Of a DNA stretch of 64,000 bases, positions 26,435-35,081 are shown one piece after another. Under the pieces are notes generated by a model. It made no database searches and was not told where the DNA came from. It saw nothing but the letters and a program-made list of their open reading frames with translations. The translations under genes were made by a program, and so were the position numbers. Numbering within the stretch: position 1 is the first letter of the stretch; the number at the start of each line of letters is the position of its first letter. Source of the DNA: Natronoglomus mannanivorans (GTDB lineage Archaea > Halobacteriota > Halobacteria > Halobacteriales > Natrialbaceae); NCBI GenBank assembly GCA_025517485.1, contig JAOPKB010000001.1, positions 186,001-250,000 on the forward strand, written 5' to 3'.

Positions 26435-26821
26435 ATGAGCGACTCTCGCGACACCTCTCGAACGGTTGTCAACGTCTACGTCCCGGCGTATCAGAAAGAG
26501 CAGTGGGCCGACCACGCAGACGACCTCGACATGAGCCAGAGCGAGTTTGTCAGAACGATGGTACAATCGGGTCGAAAGGGGTTCGAATCCGCTCACGAGG
26601 AACCCACTTCTGAGGGTCCAAACCCCGGGGGTAACGCCCTCGAAACACGTGTCCTCAAACTACTATCGAATGACACGTATTCGTGGGACGAGCTCCTCGA
26701 AGCGGTCAACGAAGACATCGAAACGAGACTCGACGAGATACTCGAGGATCTTCAGTCGAACAACCGCATTCGATACAGCGGTCGCCACGGCGGATACACG
26801 GTCGTCGGAGGTGGGGAGTGA
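26435..26821 (+). CDS. DUF5805-like DNA-binding protein (RHH plus helical wing)
   Basis: 128 residues. The N-terminal 50 residues are RHH-like: VVNVYVPAYQKEQWADHADD then MSQSEFVRTMVQSGRKGFE. After a Gly/Pro/Ser linker, residues 68-128 read as a winged helix: LETRVLKLLSNDTYSWDELL, IETRLDEILEDLQSNNRIRY, GRHGGYTVVGGGE. Its stop is followed after 2 nt by the recombinase ATG, so the two are translationally coupled. In haloarchaea this pair is commonly found together. It probably controls or assists the recombinase. Confidence 0.85.
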   Translation: MSDSRDTSRTVVNVYVPAYQKEQWADHADDLDMSQSEFVRTMVQSGRKGFESAHEEPTSEGPNPGGNALETRVLKLLSNDTYSWDELLEAVNEDIETRLDEILEDLQSNNRIRYSGRHGGYTVVGGGE

Positions 26822-26823
26822 CG

Positions 26824-27891
26824 ATGGCGACCGAAACCGACGCCGACGGCGACGCTGAATCACTCGATGCCGTCGACGATCCGATCGGCTACTTCCTCGA
26901 CGATCAGCGATTTCACGGTCGCAGCGAGCGAACGATCGAGTCCTACGAGCGCGTCTTGCGCCAGTTCGAGGCGTTCGTCTGCGGCGACGAAACGGCGAGC
27001 CCCACCGTCGACTCACCGGCCGACGCCGGTCGTCGCGAGTGCATGGCGTGGGTCCACTCGCTCAGAGGCGACCTCGAGTCGAGTACGATCGCGACCTACG
27101 CTTCCTACGTCCATCGGTTCTACGACTATATGACTCAGGTCGGTGCCTTCGAGTCGAACCCGATGGCACTGGTCGTCGCGGAGATGACCGAATCGATCGA
27201 CGCGAACCCGACTCGGCGAGACATTTCGATCGACGAGATGCGAGCTTTCGTCGAGACGGTCTCTCACCCCCTCGAGCGTGCGATCGTCGTCACGCTCTTG
27301 AAAACCGGGATGCGAGTCGGCGAACTGTGCAACCTCGATTTGCGGGACCTGACGATCTCGACCGACGAACTCGCGATCGAACTGGACACTCGCGTCCAAC
27401 TCGAGGGTCGACCGAACTCGCTGTACGTCGATTCCGAACCGGTTCGCGGTGTGACAGTCAACGGCGAGGAACGGACGGCGTCGAACAAACGAAAACGCGC
27501 GACGGTGGTCCCGGTTGACGACGAGTTACGAACTGCGTTGCTCGAGTGGCTCGCGATTCGCCCGGACGCGGTTTCGAATGCCGAACCGCTGTTTCTGGAT
27601 ACCGGCGACTCGTGGGGCGAGCGGCTCCAGCCCTCGGACGTTCGCTATATCGTCGAGCAACACGCCAGGCGACACGGCTGGTACCGAACCGGCGGCGGAT
27701 CGGCGGAGAACGTGACCCCACACTACTTCCGGCACTTCTTCACGACACACCTGCGTGACCGAACGGGCGACCGGGGGGTCGTAAAGTATCTGCGTGGAGA
27801 CGTCGCCAGCGATATCATCGATACGTATACACACAACTGGGGTGATCAGGTGCGCAGCGTCTACGAACGGAACATCTATTCGTTGTACTGA
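26824..27891 (+). CDS. Tyrosine recombinase, XerC/D-like
   Basis: 355 residues from ATG at 26824; an upstream in-frame extension to 26683 would overlap the DUF5805 gene and is rejected. The N-terminal core-binding (SAM-like) domain covers 15-125 (YFLDDQRFHGRSERTIESYE). The catalytic domain has the first Arg in LLKTGMRVGELCNLDLRDL, the HxxR box in PHYFRHFFTTHLRDR, the second His/Trp near YTHNWGDQ, and the nucleophile in VRSVYERNIYSLY. Catalytic residues all seem intact. No att-like repeat or tRNA is adjacent, so it is more likely a resident chromosomal recombinase than a phage integrase. Confidence 0.88.
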   Translation: MATETDADGDAESLDAVDDPIGYFLDDQRFHGRSERTIESYERVLRQFEAFVCGDETASPTVDSPADAGRRECMAWVHSLRGDLESSTIATYASYVHRFYDYMTQVGAFESNPMALVVAEMTESIDANPTRRDISIDEMRAFVETVSHPLERAIVVTLLKTGMRVGELCNLDLRDLTISTDELAIELDTRVQLEGRPNSLYVDSEPVRGVTVNGEERTASNKRKRATVVPVDDELRTALLEWLAIRPDAVSNAEPLFLDTGDSWGERLQPSDVRYIVEQHARRHGWYRTGGGSAENVTPHYFRHFFTTHLRDRTGDRGVVKYLRGDVASDIIDTYTHNWGDQVRSVYERNIYSLY

Positions 27892-28435
27892 GTCGATTCG
27901 AGACTGTTCGTCCGCCTCGAGCGACCCGAGCGGAGACGTGAGTTCGGGGTATCGCGGCGAAATCGCCTGTCCCCGTCCGCTTTCGTCCGCTTCAGTCCGT
28001 TTCAGTCCTCACTCCCCATCTGTTTGGAGACGCTGGATGGAACCGTCCGTAGTTTGTCGCCGTCGATAGCCTCTGGAGAACGCGAGGGTCGATACTGAGC
28101 CCGACCCACATATTGTCTGTTGGGGTTGTGTTGTTTCGGATCGGACGTAACCTGCCCGGTGGTGCACATCGGACTCATAAACCACATCCTGTTATATCGA
28201 ATCCGGTGGCCGATCTCGAGTTCTCCCGAGTCTCGTTCGAGACAGTTCCGGTGGATTTCGCGGAGCGATCCGTTCGCTGTTCTGGAATTCCGAGTGTGAG
28301 TTCAGCGTTCGGTGCCGCCGTGTGGGACAGTAACTGCTCGAGGCGGACTCTCAGTCAAGCGGGGTTTCGGGAGGACGACTCGTCTCGTCACTCCTTCGGT
28401 CGTCCTCGTTGCATACGACCGACGGGATCCGCCTC
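27892..28435. other. Intergenic, no gene seen
   Basis: 540 bp between the recombinase and the convergent DCC gene. A short imperfect tandem run of GTCCGCTTTC/GTCCGCTTCA/GTCCGTTTCA lies at 27977-28008. Nothing else was identifiable. Confidence 0.5.
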
Positions 28436-28813
28436 TTACCGCCTCACCGGTGGCGTCTTCGAAAGCAAGCGACCCCAGAAGCTGCGATTGCCCGAAAACC
28501 GGCGGTACCCCCACTCTCGAGCGTCTCCATACATCCCGATCGTCCGAAGGGTCTCGACGACGGGTCGAGCGAACGAGCCGAGATCGGTGTGAAGCCACGC
28601 CTCCTCGATCGACGCTCCACAGGAGTAGCGTGTACCGTCCGCAACGAGGTGTGAGCACGTCTCGTACTCATCTGGCAGTTTCGCCCGAAGCTCCGGCTTT
28701 CCCTCGAGGTCGGAGAAACCGACGATCTCGAGGTCGGATCGGTCGTCGAAGAACTCGGCCCACCAGGTACAGAAGCCACAGTCGTCGTCGTAGACGAGCG
28801 TCGCGTCGGCCAT
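28436..28813 (-). CDS. DCC-family thiol-disulfide oxidoreductase-like protein (DUF393)
   Basis: 125 residues. The family hallmark DDDCGFCTWWAEFF opens the protein, with the CxxC redox pair at residues 13 and 16 after the beta strand ATLVYD. The later part, YSCGASIEEAWLHTDLGSFA and MYGDAREWGYRRFSGNR, is also typical. DCC proteins have a thioredoxin-like fold and are thought to reduce or form disulfides; substrates are unknown. It diverges from the hydroxyacid dehydrogenase gene. Confidence 0.9.
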   Translation of the reverse strand: MADATLVYDDDCGFCTWWAEFFDDRSDLEIVGFSDLEGKPELRAKLPDEYETCSHLVADGTRYSCGASIEEAWLHTDLGSFARPVVETLRTIGMYGDAREWGYRRFSGNRSFWGRLLSKTPPVRR

Positions 28814-29197
28814 ACGACCAGTACGACAGCGAGCTACAAAGGTATACAGCCGGTACCTCGGATGGCGATAGAAGGGTCTTTCGAACGTCGAACGACCTGC
28901 CGATTCAAATCCCCTCTCGGGAGAAGGGGCTATACTACCGTTCCGGGGCGGAACGATCGTTCAACCGGCCACCGGCCACTATCGACGGTCTCGTCGCGAG
29001 TCTCTGACTGGCGACCCCTCTCGAGGCGGGATCGGTTCTACTCCTCGGCCTCGGCGAGATTGTTGATGCGATCTCGGGTTCGACTGGTGGAGTCGAAGTC
29101 GACACCCGTTCGGCTTCCGTCGTCCGTCGCCGCCGGCGATACCCGACGATCTGGCCCCGGTCCGGGATTTTATGCGCCAGCGTCACGATTCGCCGGT
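28814..29197. other. Intergenic region before the hydroxyacid dehydrogenase
   Basis: 384 bp. A frame open from 28862 runs into the dehydrogenase gene but its composition (many Arg and Ser, no domain) is not protein-like. The only signal is GATTTTATG at 29166-29174, a TATA-like box about 27 nt before the ATG at 29198. Confidence 0.55.
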
Positions 29198-30157
29198 ATG
29201 CCAGATATCGTCGTCCTCAACGGAAGCGCCCACGGAATTCCCTCGAGTGAATGTGCTGACGCCCTTCGCGATCACCTCTCCGACGACGACCGGACCGTCG
29301 GACTCGCCGAGTCCCCGGCCGCGGAACCCGACCTCGTCCGCGACGCCGACGTGATCGTTGGCGGGGACCTCCGACCCGAGGTACTCGAGGCAGCCGAGGA
29401 ACTGCAGTTGTTCGCCTGCTCCTCCGCGGGTGTCGGTCACCTCGACCTCGAGGCGTTCGAGGAGCGCGGAATCGCGGTCACGAACGCCTCCGGCGTCCAC
29501 GGACCGAACATCGCAGAGCACGTCCTCGGCTGGATACTCTTGATCACCCGGCGACTCGACGAGGGAATCCGTCGGCAGAACCGCCGCGAGTGGAACCACT
29601 TCCAGGCGTTCGGCGAACTCCAGGGCTCGCGGGTCTGCGTCGTCGGCCTCGGAGCGATCGGGCAGGCGATCGTCGACCGGCTCGAGGGGTTCGGCGTGGA
29701 GACCGTCGGCGTCCGGTACACCCCTGAGAAGGGGGGACCGACGGACGAGGTGTACGGTTTCGACGAAATGAGCGAGACACTCGTAGGCGTCGACTACCTC
29801 GTCGTCGCCTGTCCGCTGACCGACGAGACGAGAGGACTCATCGGTGCGGACGAACTCGCGACGCTCCCGCCCGACGCCGTAGTCGTCAACGTTGGCCGCG
29901 GGCCGATCGTCGACACCGACGCGCTGCTGTCGGCGCTCCGCGGGAACAAACTCCACGCGGCCGCCCTCGACGTCACCGATCCCGAACCGTTGCCCGAAGA
30001 GCACCCGCTCTGGAACCTCGAGAACGTCTACATCACGCCACACAACTCCGGCCACACGCCCCACTACTGGGAACGGGTCGCAGACATCCTCGTTCGGAAC
30101 CTCGAACGCGTCGACGAGAGGGGGTCGTTCGACGACCTGGAGAACCAGGTCGCCTGA
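29198..30157 (+). CDS. D-2-hydroxyacid dehydrogenase (NAD-dependent)
   Basis: 319 residues. The nucleotide domain carries VVGLGAIGQAIVDRL (GxGxxG) near residues 148-162. Catalytic residues sit in conserved contexts: Arg in VNVGRGPIVDTDAL, Glu in TDPEPLPEEHPLW, His in ITPHNSGHTP. It should interconvert a 2-oxoacid and a D-2-hydroxyacid; glyoxylate/hydroxypyruvate-type or phosphoglycerate-like substrates are all possible. No ACT domain is present, so it is not classic SerA. The ATG was chosen because of the TATA-like box 27 nt upstream. Confidence 0.9.
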   Translation: MPDIVVLNGSAHGIPSSECADALRDHLSDDDRTVGLAESPAAEPDLVRDADVIVGGDLRPEVLEAAEELQLFACSSAGVGHLDLEAFEERGIAVTNASGVHGPNIAEHVLGWILLITRRLDEGIRRQNRREWNHFQAFGELQGSRVCVVGLGAIGQAIVDRLEGFGVETVGVRYTPEKGGPTDEVYGFDEMSETLVGVDYLVVACPLTDETRGLIGADELATLPPDAVVVNVGRGPIVDTDALLSALRGNKLHAAALDVTDPEPLPEEHPLWNLENVYITPHNSGHTPHYWERVADILVRNLERVDERGSFDDLENQVA

Positions 30158-30211
30158 GTTCGCCCCACAGAGCGACCGTGGTGCGTGCAGTGGCGAACGG
30201 TAACCGAAGGG

Positions 30212-31405
30212 TCAGTACGCCGCCTCGAACAACCCGATCACGTCGTCCCGATCCATCGTCCGAGGATTGCGGTCGATATTGTGCTGGGAGTGTTCGAACG
30301 CGACGTCGGCGAAGCCCTCGAACTCGCTCTCGTCGATGTCACCGAGTTCGGAGATGTGATTCGGAATCCCGATATCGTCGTTGAGCGCAGCGACCGCGTC
30401 GGCCCCGCGATGGGCCAACTCGAGCGTCGTTTCGTCGTCTCGTTCGCGGACGCCGAGAAGGCGTGCGACGTCGGCGAGTCGGCCCGGTTCGGCGGGCGCG
30501 TTGTAGCGCATCACGTGTGGGAGCAAGACCGCGTTGGCACGGCCGTGGCCGATACCGTACTCGACGCCCAGCGGATAAGTGAGCGCGTGGACCGCCCCGA
30601 GTCCGGAGTTGACGAACGCCTGGCCCGCCATCGTCGCTGCGAGGCTCATTCGATAGCGGGCGTCGTCGTTGTGTTCGCCCTGATGAACCGCTTCCCGGAG
30701 GCTCTCGCCGATCAACTCGATCGATTGCCGGGCGAGCGTGTCGGTAAAGGGCGTCCGGAGCGTCGAGACGTACGCTTCGACGGCATGGCTCAACGCGTCC
30801 ATGCCGGTCGCCGCGGCGACTCCCGCCGGAAGGGAGCGCGTGAGTTCGGGGTCGACGAGCGCGAGTTCGGCGAAGAGGTGATTCGAGTAGACGACCTTCT
30901 TGTTGTTCTCGTCGGCCTCATCCGCGAAGACGCCGATGTGGGTCACTTCGCTGCCGGTTCCAGCAGTCGTCGGGAGCAACACTGTCGGTCGACCGGCTCC
31001 GGGGACGTTCCCCATCCCGAGCATGTCCCGAACCGGAACGTCGTGTTCCGCGAGCACGCCGGCGAGTTTGGCCGTGTCCAGACAGCTGCCCCCGCCGAGA
31101 CCGACGACGACGTCCGCGTCGGTCGACTCGAGTTCGGCCGCTGCGGACTCGGCCATCCCGAGTTTCGGCTCCGGTTTCACCCCGTCGAAAGTCGTGACGT
31201 CGACGTCCGCGTCACCGAGGACGTCGAAGACGGGCTCGGCCGCCCCCGCTGCGACGATGTCCGCGTCCGTGACGACGAGCGCCGACTCGTAGCCGCGGTT
31301 GGCGACGAACGCCTCGAGTTCGTCTACTGCGCCCATTCCGTACCGAACGTCGTCCGGACTCTGTACACTGTATACGTCGTCCATCGAACCGATACCATCG
31401 AACAT
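30212..31405 (-). CDS. Iron-containing alcohol dehydrogenase
   Basis: 397 residues from ATG at 31405; a second in-frame ATG is at 31384. TTTTAT at 31429-31434 is centred 26 nt before 31405, favouring it as a leaderless start. The N-domain binds NAD(P): VVGLGGGSCLDTAKLAG. The iron ligands are in GMDALSHAVEAY (Asp/His region) and ALTYPLGVEYGIGHGRAN (two His), and the family motif LPTTAGTGSEVTHIGV is intact. Substrate is unpredictable within the family. It diverges from a TRASH-domain regulator that could control it. Confidence 0.9.
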   Translation of the reverse strand: MFDGIGSMDDVYSVQSPDDVRYGMGAVDELEAFVANRGYESALVVTDADIVAAGAAEPVFDVLGDADVDVTTFDGVKPEPKLGMAESAAAELESTDADVVVGLGGGSCLDTAKLAGVLAEHDVPVRDMLGMGNVPGAGRPTVLLPTTAGTGSEVTHIGVFADEADENNKKVVYSNHLFAELALVDPELTRSLPAGVAAATGMDALSHAVEAYVSTLRTPFTDTLARQSIELIGESLREAVHQGEHNDDARYRMSLAATMAGQAFVNSGLGAVHALTYPLGVEYGIGHGRANAVLLPHVMRYNAPAEPGRLADVARLLGVRERDDETTLELAHRGADAVAALNDDIGIPNHISELGDIDESEFEGFADVAFEHSQHNIDRNPRTMDRDDVIGLFEAAY

Positions 31406-31428
31406 GCTCGAACGAGCGGTGGGCAACG

Positions 31429-31434
31429 ATAAAA
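31429..31434 (-). promoter_or_regulatory. TATA box of the iron alcohol dehydrogenase
   Basis: TTTTAT on the minus strand, centred 26 nt before ATG 31405, the distance expected between TATA box and transcription start in haloarchaea. It supports the longer of two possible starts. Confidence 0.6.
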
Positions 31435-31552
31435 GTGTACACTCATTTCTGTCTGTCCTCGGCGCGTCGATACCGTTCTCGAGACTCGCCACGACATTCA
31501 TTGGAAAGCGACTGTCGAAAATTGTAAATCACCACACCTCCAAGTTGTAGTC

Positions 31553-32143
31553 ATGCGAACCTTGGATGAAACAGACCTCGAGATCCTCCGTCTCCTCGTC
31601 GAGGACGCTCGGCGCCCGTACAGTGACATTGCAGAGCGAGTCGACGTCTCGGCCCCGACCGTTTCCGATCGGATCGACCGACTGGAAGAACTCGGTGTGA
31701 TCGACGGATTTACAGTCGATCTGGATCGGACGACGTTTACCGACGGTATCGAAGTCCTCATCGACATCGAACTTCAGGCCGCGACCGACGATCGACTCGC
31801 AGACCGATTCGCCGCCGTCGACCAGATCGAACACGTCTTCACGACCGCCGATGCCCGACTGCTCGCCGTCGGAACGATCCCGACCGATCAGGTCCGGACC
31901 GTCCTCAGCAAGGGGATCGACCTCGAACTCGTCGAGTCCTACCGCGTTCACCTCGTCGAAGAACACAACTGGACACCGACGATCGGGAGCGCCGAACTCA
32001 CCCTCACCTGCGACGAGTGTTCGAACACGGTCACAACTGAGGGCGTCTCGCTTCGACTCGACGGGGATCTGTATCACTTCTGTTGTTCGACCTGTCGCTC
32101 GAGTTTCGAGGAACAGTACGCCAGTCTCACCGAGTCCGCCTGA
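31553..32143 (+). CDS. Lrp/AsnC-family regulator with TRASH metal-binding domain
   Basis: 196 residues. The AsnC winged helix is RTLDETDLEILRLLVEDA plus SDIAERVDVSAPTVSDRIDR (1-60). A RAM-like ligand domain covers 65-145, and residues 155-190 are a TRASH domain with CDECSNTV and HFCCSTCRSSFEE, five cysteines for metal binding. The architecture matches Halobacterium VNG1179C, reported to respond to copper. Its start is 148 bp from the divergent alcohol dehydrogenase start, and nikR follows on the same strand. Confidence 0.9.
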   Translation: MRTLDETDLEILRLLVEDARRPYSDIAERVDVSAPTVSDRIDRLEELGVIDGFTVDLDRTTFTDGIEVLIDIELQAATDDRLADRFAAVDQIEHVFTTADARLLAVGTIPTDQVRTVLSKGIDLELVESYRVHLVEEHNWTPTIGSAELTLTCDECSNTVTTEGVSLRLDGDLYHFCCSTCRSSFEEQYASLTESA

Positions 32144-32279
32144 CGGCAATCGAGTACTAGCGGGTGATTCGCCTTCGTGAATCGGCTTTTCACTCGAACT
32201 CGAACTCGAACCTGAACCTGAACTCGAATTCAGCGGATCCCGGAAGCTTTCACCGTTCCCACCGAACGTCGAGACAGAC

Positions 32280-32708
32280 ATGCGAACGAGCCTGAACGTA
32301 CCCGAAGAGATGCTCGAGGAGTTCGACCAGACCTGGCAAGCCGAGGGACTCGACTCTCGCTCGCGGGCCTTGCGCGAGGCGATTCAGGAGTACGTCGAAT
32401 CACACCATCGACTGGAGCAAGCGAGCGGTACCGTCGCCGCGACCGTGGTCTTCGACTACGCTCACGACGAAATCATCGAGTCGCTCCACGATGTCCAACA
32501 CGAGTTCCAGTCGGAGATCGACACGACGTGTCACGTCCATCACGGCGAGTGGTGTCTCGAGACGGTGTTCTGTCACGGCCCGGCCGAACGGATCCGGGAA
32601 CTCGTCTACCGGTTGAAAGACTTCGACGCCGTCGGCCGTGTTTCGGTGATGTTGTTGCGGGCGGAGCAGCGTTCGGAATCTCACTCGCACTCTGATTCAC
32701 AGTCGTAG
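32280..32708 (+). CDS. Nickel-responsive regulator NikR-like protein
   Basis: 142 residues. The N-terminal ribbon-helix-helix is MRTSLNVPEEMLEEFDQTW with SRSRALREAIQEYVES. The C-terminal ACT-like domain has the nickel site in CHVHHGEWCLETVFCHG, matching the His-x-His ... Cys pattern of Escherichia coli NikR, and closes with VGRVSVMLL. The tail is a His/Ser run, possibly an extra metal ligand. NikR represses nickel uptake; no nickel transporter gene is adjacent. It follows the TRASH regulator after 136 bp. Confidence 0.88.
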   Translation: MRTSLNVPEEMLEEFDQTWQAEGLDSRSRALREAIQEYVESHHRLEQASGTVAATVVFDYAHDEIIESLHDVQHEFQSEIDTTCHVHHGEWCLETVFCHGPAERIRELVYRLKDFDAVGRVSVMLLRAEQRSESHSHSDSQS

Positions 32709-32995
32709 GATTCGTCGATCGGACGGCGACCAAGGGCGTCTCCGTCGAAAATCAGACTGCCGTCGGTCCGACTGTTCCTGTCTCAGAAGGACGCGACAGT
32801 ACGCAATCCGATATAAAGCACTTCGATATCTAAGCTATCCATTCTTACAGTGTACGGGTGATATCCAACTGGACCTCCCCGCATGGATTGTCGAGTTCGA
32901 GCCCAACCAATGCACGCATTGACAACTATCGAAGTCATACAGGAACGTTCTTCGCACTGGCGCCGAACAACCCGTCGAACGGAGGAAGACTCGAA

Positions 32996-33670
32996 ATGAG
33001 TGTGATCGCGAGTGTGGCGGTCCCGGCCTCGGAGTTTCCACTCGGTTCGCTTCTCGAGGGTGATTCCGAAGCGAGGGTGAGCGTCGAAACGACGGTTCCA
33101 ACGAGCGAAGAGGTGATTCCGTACCTCTGGGTTCCCAACGGTGTGATCAGCGGCGTACTCGACGCACTCCAGTCGATCACGTCCCTCGACTCGACCGAGA
33201 TCGTCGACGAAGTCGACAGCTACACGCTCGTTCGTCTGGAGTGGCGTGACTCGGTCAATGGGCTACTCGCCTCGATTCGAGACGCGAGCGCGGTCGTGAC
33301 GGGAGCCGTCGGCACCGCCGATCAGTGGACGTTCCGGCTGCGATTTCCCTCCTACGAGGAACTGTCGGCGTTTTACGCGACGTGTGTCGACAGAGACATT
33401 TCGATCGAACTCGTCCAGTTACACGAAGCGATCAGTCCCGAAACGACACCCCGGTTCGGCCTGACCGAGGCCCAGCGGGAACTCGTTCTCGCCGCCTACG
33501 AGAACGGGTACTTCGACGTCCCCCGAAAGACGACGCTCGTCGAACTCGGCGACAGACTCGAGGTCTCGGATTCGGCGGTTTCCCAGCGGCTTCGGAGGGG
33601 TCTGGCGTCCCTGATTCACTCGACGATCGTCATCGACGGGAAACCGTACGATACTGAGCCGCCGAAGTGA
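32996..33670 (+). CDS. Bat-type HTH regulator (bacterioopsin activator HTH_10 family)
   Basis: 224 residues from ATG at 32996. The C-terminal domain (about 165-220) is the haloarchaeal bat-type HTH: LTEAQRELVLAAYENGYFDV, PRKTTLVELGDRLEVSDSAV, SQRLRRGLASLIHSTI. Residues 1-160 form the N-terminal domain common to this family, of unknown ligand, with a strand-rich start IASVAVPASEFPLGSLLEG. Most such haloarchaeal regulators have no assigned target. It is monocistronic. Confidence 0.88.
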   Translation: MSVIASVAVPASEFPLGSLLEGDSEARVSVETTVPTSEEVIPYLWVPNGVISGVLDALQSITSLDSTEIVDEVDSYTLVRLEWRDSVNGLLASIRDASAVVTGAVGTADQWTFRLRFPSYEELSAFYATCVDRDISIELVQLHEAISPETTPRFGLTEAQRELVLAAYENGYFDVPRKTTLVELGDRLEVSDSAVSQRLRRGLASLIHSTIVIDGKPYDTEPPK

Positions 33671-33773
33671 GCAGTCGGTTCTCGAACGACGAGCGATAGT
33701 CACCCAGCGACGGCTCAGGTGTCCGAGCATCGCCACACGAACGCCGTCAAGCAGGATGGGCAAAATCGCGGTC

Positions 33774-33779
33774 ATTATA
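33774..33779 (+). promoter_or_regulatory. TATA box deciding the GTG start of the UDG-like gene
   Basis: ATTATA, centred 27 nt before GTG 33804. It falls inside the longer open frame, so that frame's start at 33756 would lie upstream of the promoter. Confidence 0.6.
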
Positions 33780-33803
33780 GTGGCCAGTCGCCTACCTCGA
33801 GCC

Positions 33804-34442
33804 GTGAAAAACGTCACTGATCGGACGAGCAACCCGTTCGGAATGCGCCCTCCCTTCGAACGCAACGACCCGGGGACCCACCCGGCCGTCTTCGGCTACG
33901 GTGACGCGAACGCTGACTTCCAGTTTATCGGCGACCACCCCGGCGTTCACGGCGGTGCGACGACCGGCGTTCCATTCACCGAAACCGAATCCGGGGCGGC
34001 GATTCAGGACGTCGCTCGAACGCTCGGCTTCGCGCACGGGCCGACGGACGAGCCGCTCCTCGAGAACTGCTTCTGGAACTACATCCACATGTGCACCGTC
34101 GAGGCGGGGCGATCGCCGACCGACGCGGAGTACGCCGAACTCGAGCGGTACTTCGACGCCGAACTCCGGGCGATCAACGCCCACATCCTCGTCCCGGTCG
34201 GTGAACGTGCGACCGATCACATCCTCAGGGAGTACACGACCCAGCGCCACCGATTTGGAGAGTCCCTCGACATGGACGACCTCCACGGCCGAGACGTCCG
34301 TGGCCGCGGGTTCATGGTCGTCCCGATCCGCGAACCGACCGAGTGGAGCGACGGCGACCGGGAGCGGGTCGTTTCGGCACTCGAGGCGATTCTGAACTCG
34401 GATTATCGGCAGACGAAAGGGGTTGCGACGCTGGTCGGGTGA
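33804..34442 (+). CDS. Uracil-DNA glycosylase superfamily protein
   Basis: 212 residues from GTG at 33804; ATTATA at 33774-33779 is centred 27 nt upstream, so the longer frame from 33756 is rejected. Superfamily order is visible: motif 1 FQFIGDHPGVHG (GDHPG in place of GEAPG), the internal CFWNYIHMCTVEAGRSPTDAE, and the strand HILVPVGERATDHIL, then VVPIREPTEW. No four-Cys FeS signature is present, so it is not a canonical family 4 enzyme. Activity on uracil is unproven. Confidence 0.75.
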   Translation: MKNVTDRTSNPFGMRPPFERNDPGTHPAVFGYGDANADFQFIGDHPGVHGGATTGVPFTETESGAAIQDVARTLGFAHGPTDEPLLENCFWNYIHMCTVEAGRSPTDAEYAELERYFDAELRAINAHILVPVGERATDHILREYTTQRHRFGESLDMDDLHGRDVRGRGFMVVPIREPTEWSDGDRERVVSALEAILNSDYRQTKGVATLVG

Positions 34443-34528
34443 GCGATTATCGGAGAGTCGACCACGGCGCTCGATCGGAGCCGTGGGAATTTGATCGCGG
34501 TCGAGAGTTTCGCAGATTCTGAGTGGAC

Positions 34529-34954
34529 TCACTCCGCCTCGGTCTCCGCCACCTCGTCGAGTTCGTGTTCGATCACCCAGATATGAAGGTGACCGAACGC
34601 GGGAAACAGCGCCTCGGCCTTCGGCGTCGGTTCGTACTCGACGCGTGGGGGAACCTCGTCGTACTGGCACCGGGTGAGCAACCCGGCGTCGGTCAACTCC
34701 CGGAGGCGGGTCGAAAGCGTATTCGGGGCGATATCGAGATCGGATTCGAGGTCGGAAAAACGCAGGGGGTCGTCCGTAAACGCGAACGCGGAGAGGATCG
34801 CTAGCGTGTGGGTCTTCCCGAGGAGATCGAGGAGGCCGGCGACCGTCGTTTCGACACGCTCGCGATCCTCCGCGGAGAGCGTGTTTCGGAGTGTACGCGC
34901 TTCCTTCGCAGTCAACCCGGCGCCGAGCGTCGGCGTGTCGTCGCCTCGTGTCAC
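34529..34954 (-). CDS. HxlR-type winged-helix transcription regulator
   Basis: 141 residues from GTG at 34954. CTATAG at 34978-34983 (minus strand) is centred about 26 nt upstream of it, so the much longer frame to 35083 is not used. The HTH reads LDLLGKTHTLAILSAFAF, LRFSDLESDLDIAPNTLSTR, LRELTDAGLLTRCQY, then the wing PPRVEYEPTPKAEALFPAF: a standard HxlR domain (about 45-130). HxlR proteins usually sense redox or aldehyde signals. It diverges from an NAD(P)-reductase gene across a clear operator. Confidence 0.88.
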   Translation of the reverse strand: MTRGDDTPTLGAGLTAKEARTLRNTLSAEDRERVETTVAGLLDLLGKTHTLAILSAFAFTDDPLRFSDLESDLDIAPNTLSTRLRELTDAGLLTRCQYDEVPPRVEYEPTPKAEALFPAFGHLHIWVIEHELDEVAETEAE

Positions 34955-34977
34955 ACCGACCCGTCGGAGTTGGCCGA

Positions 34978-34983
34978 CTATAG
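34978..34983 (-). promoter_or_regulatory. TATA-like box of the HxlR regulator
   Basis: CTATAG on the minus strand, centred about 26 nt before GTG 34954. The arrangement fixes the start of the gene as leaderless. Confidence 0.55.
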
Positions 34984-35028
34984 ATTTGTTCCCGGAATCG
35001 ATGGCGAGCTCGGGTACAACCGCCCGAT

Positions 35029-35054
35029 ACTTCGAAACTTCGAAGTTGCAAGTA
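35029..35054. promoter_or_regulatory. Probable HxlR operator between divergent genes
   Basis: Tandem ACTTCGAA ACTTCGAA at 35029-35044, the second copy extending to the palindrome ACTTCGAAGT (35037-35046), with outer arms TACTT (35028-35032) and AAGTA (35050-35054). It abuts the TATAAA at 35053-35058 of the reductase gene, so a bound regulator would block TFB/TBP there, while the regulator's own promoter lies 45 bp further away. Confidence 0.7.
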
Positions 35055-35058
35055 TAAA
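35053..35058 (+). promoter_or_regulatory. TATA box of the NAD(P)-reductase gene
   Basis: TATAAA centred 26.5 nt before the ATG at 35082, giving a leaderless transcript. The left edge overlaps the operator. Confidence 0.7.
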
Positions 35059-35081
35059 CCATCCGTCGGCGTAATGAGCGC

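Noticed and set aside
26824..27891. Tyrosine recombinase as evidence for an integrated provirus or plasmid
   Set aside because: No att repeats, no tRNA target, no phage or plasmid genes nearby; the pair with DUF5805 is typical of resident chromosomal genes.
28900..28930. T-loop-like ATTCAAATCCC suggesting a tRNA gene
   Set aside because: Flanking bases do not form the T stem, and no acceptor stem or anticodon arm is present upstream.
28862..29197. In-frame N-terminal extension of the hydroxyacid dehydrogenase
   Set aside because: Composition is Arg/Ser-rich without domain, and the TATA-like box lies at 29166-29174, inside the extension.
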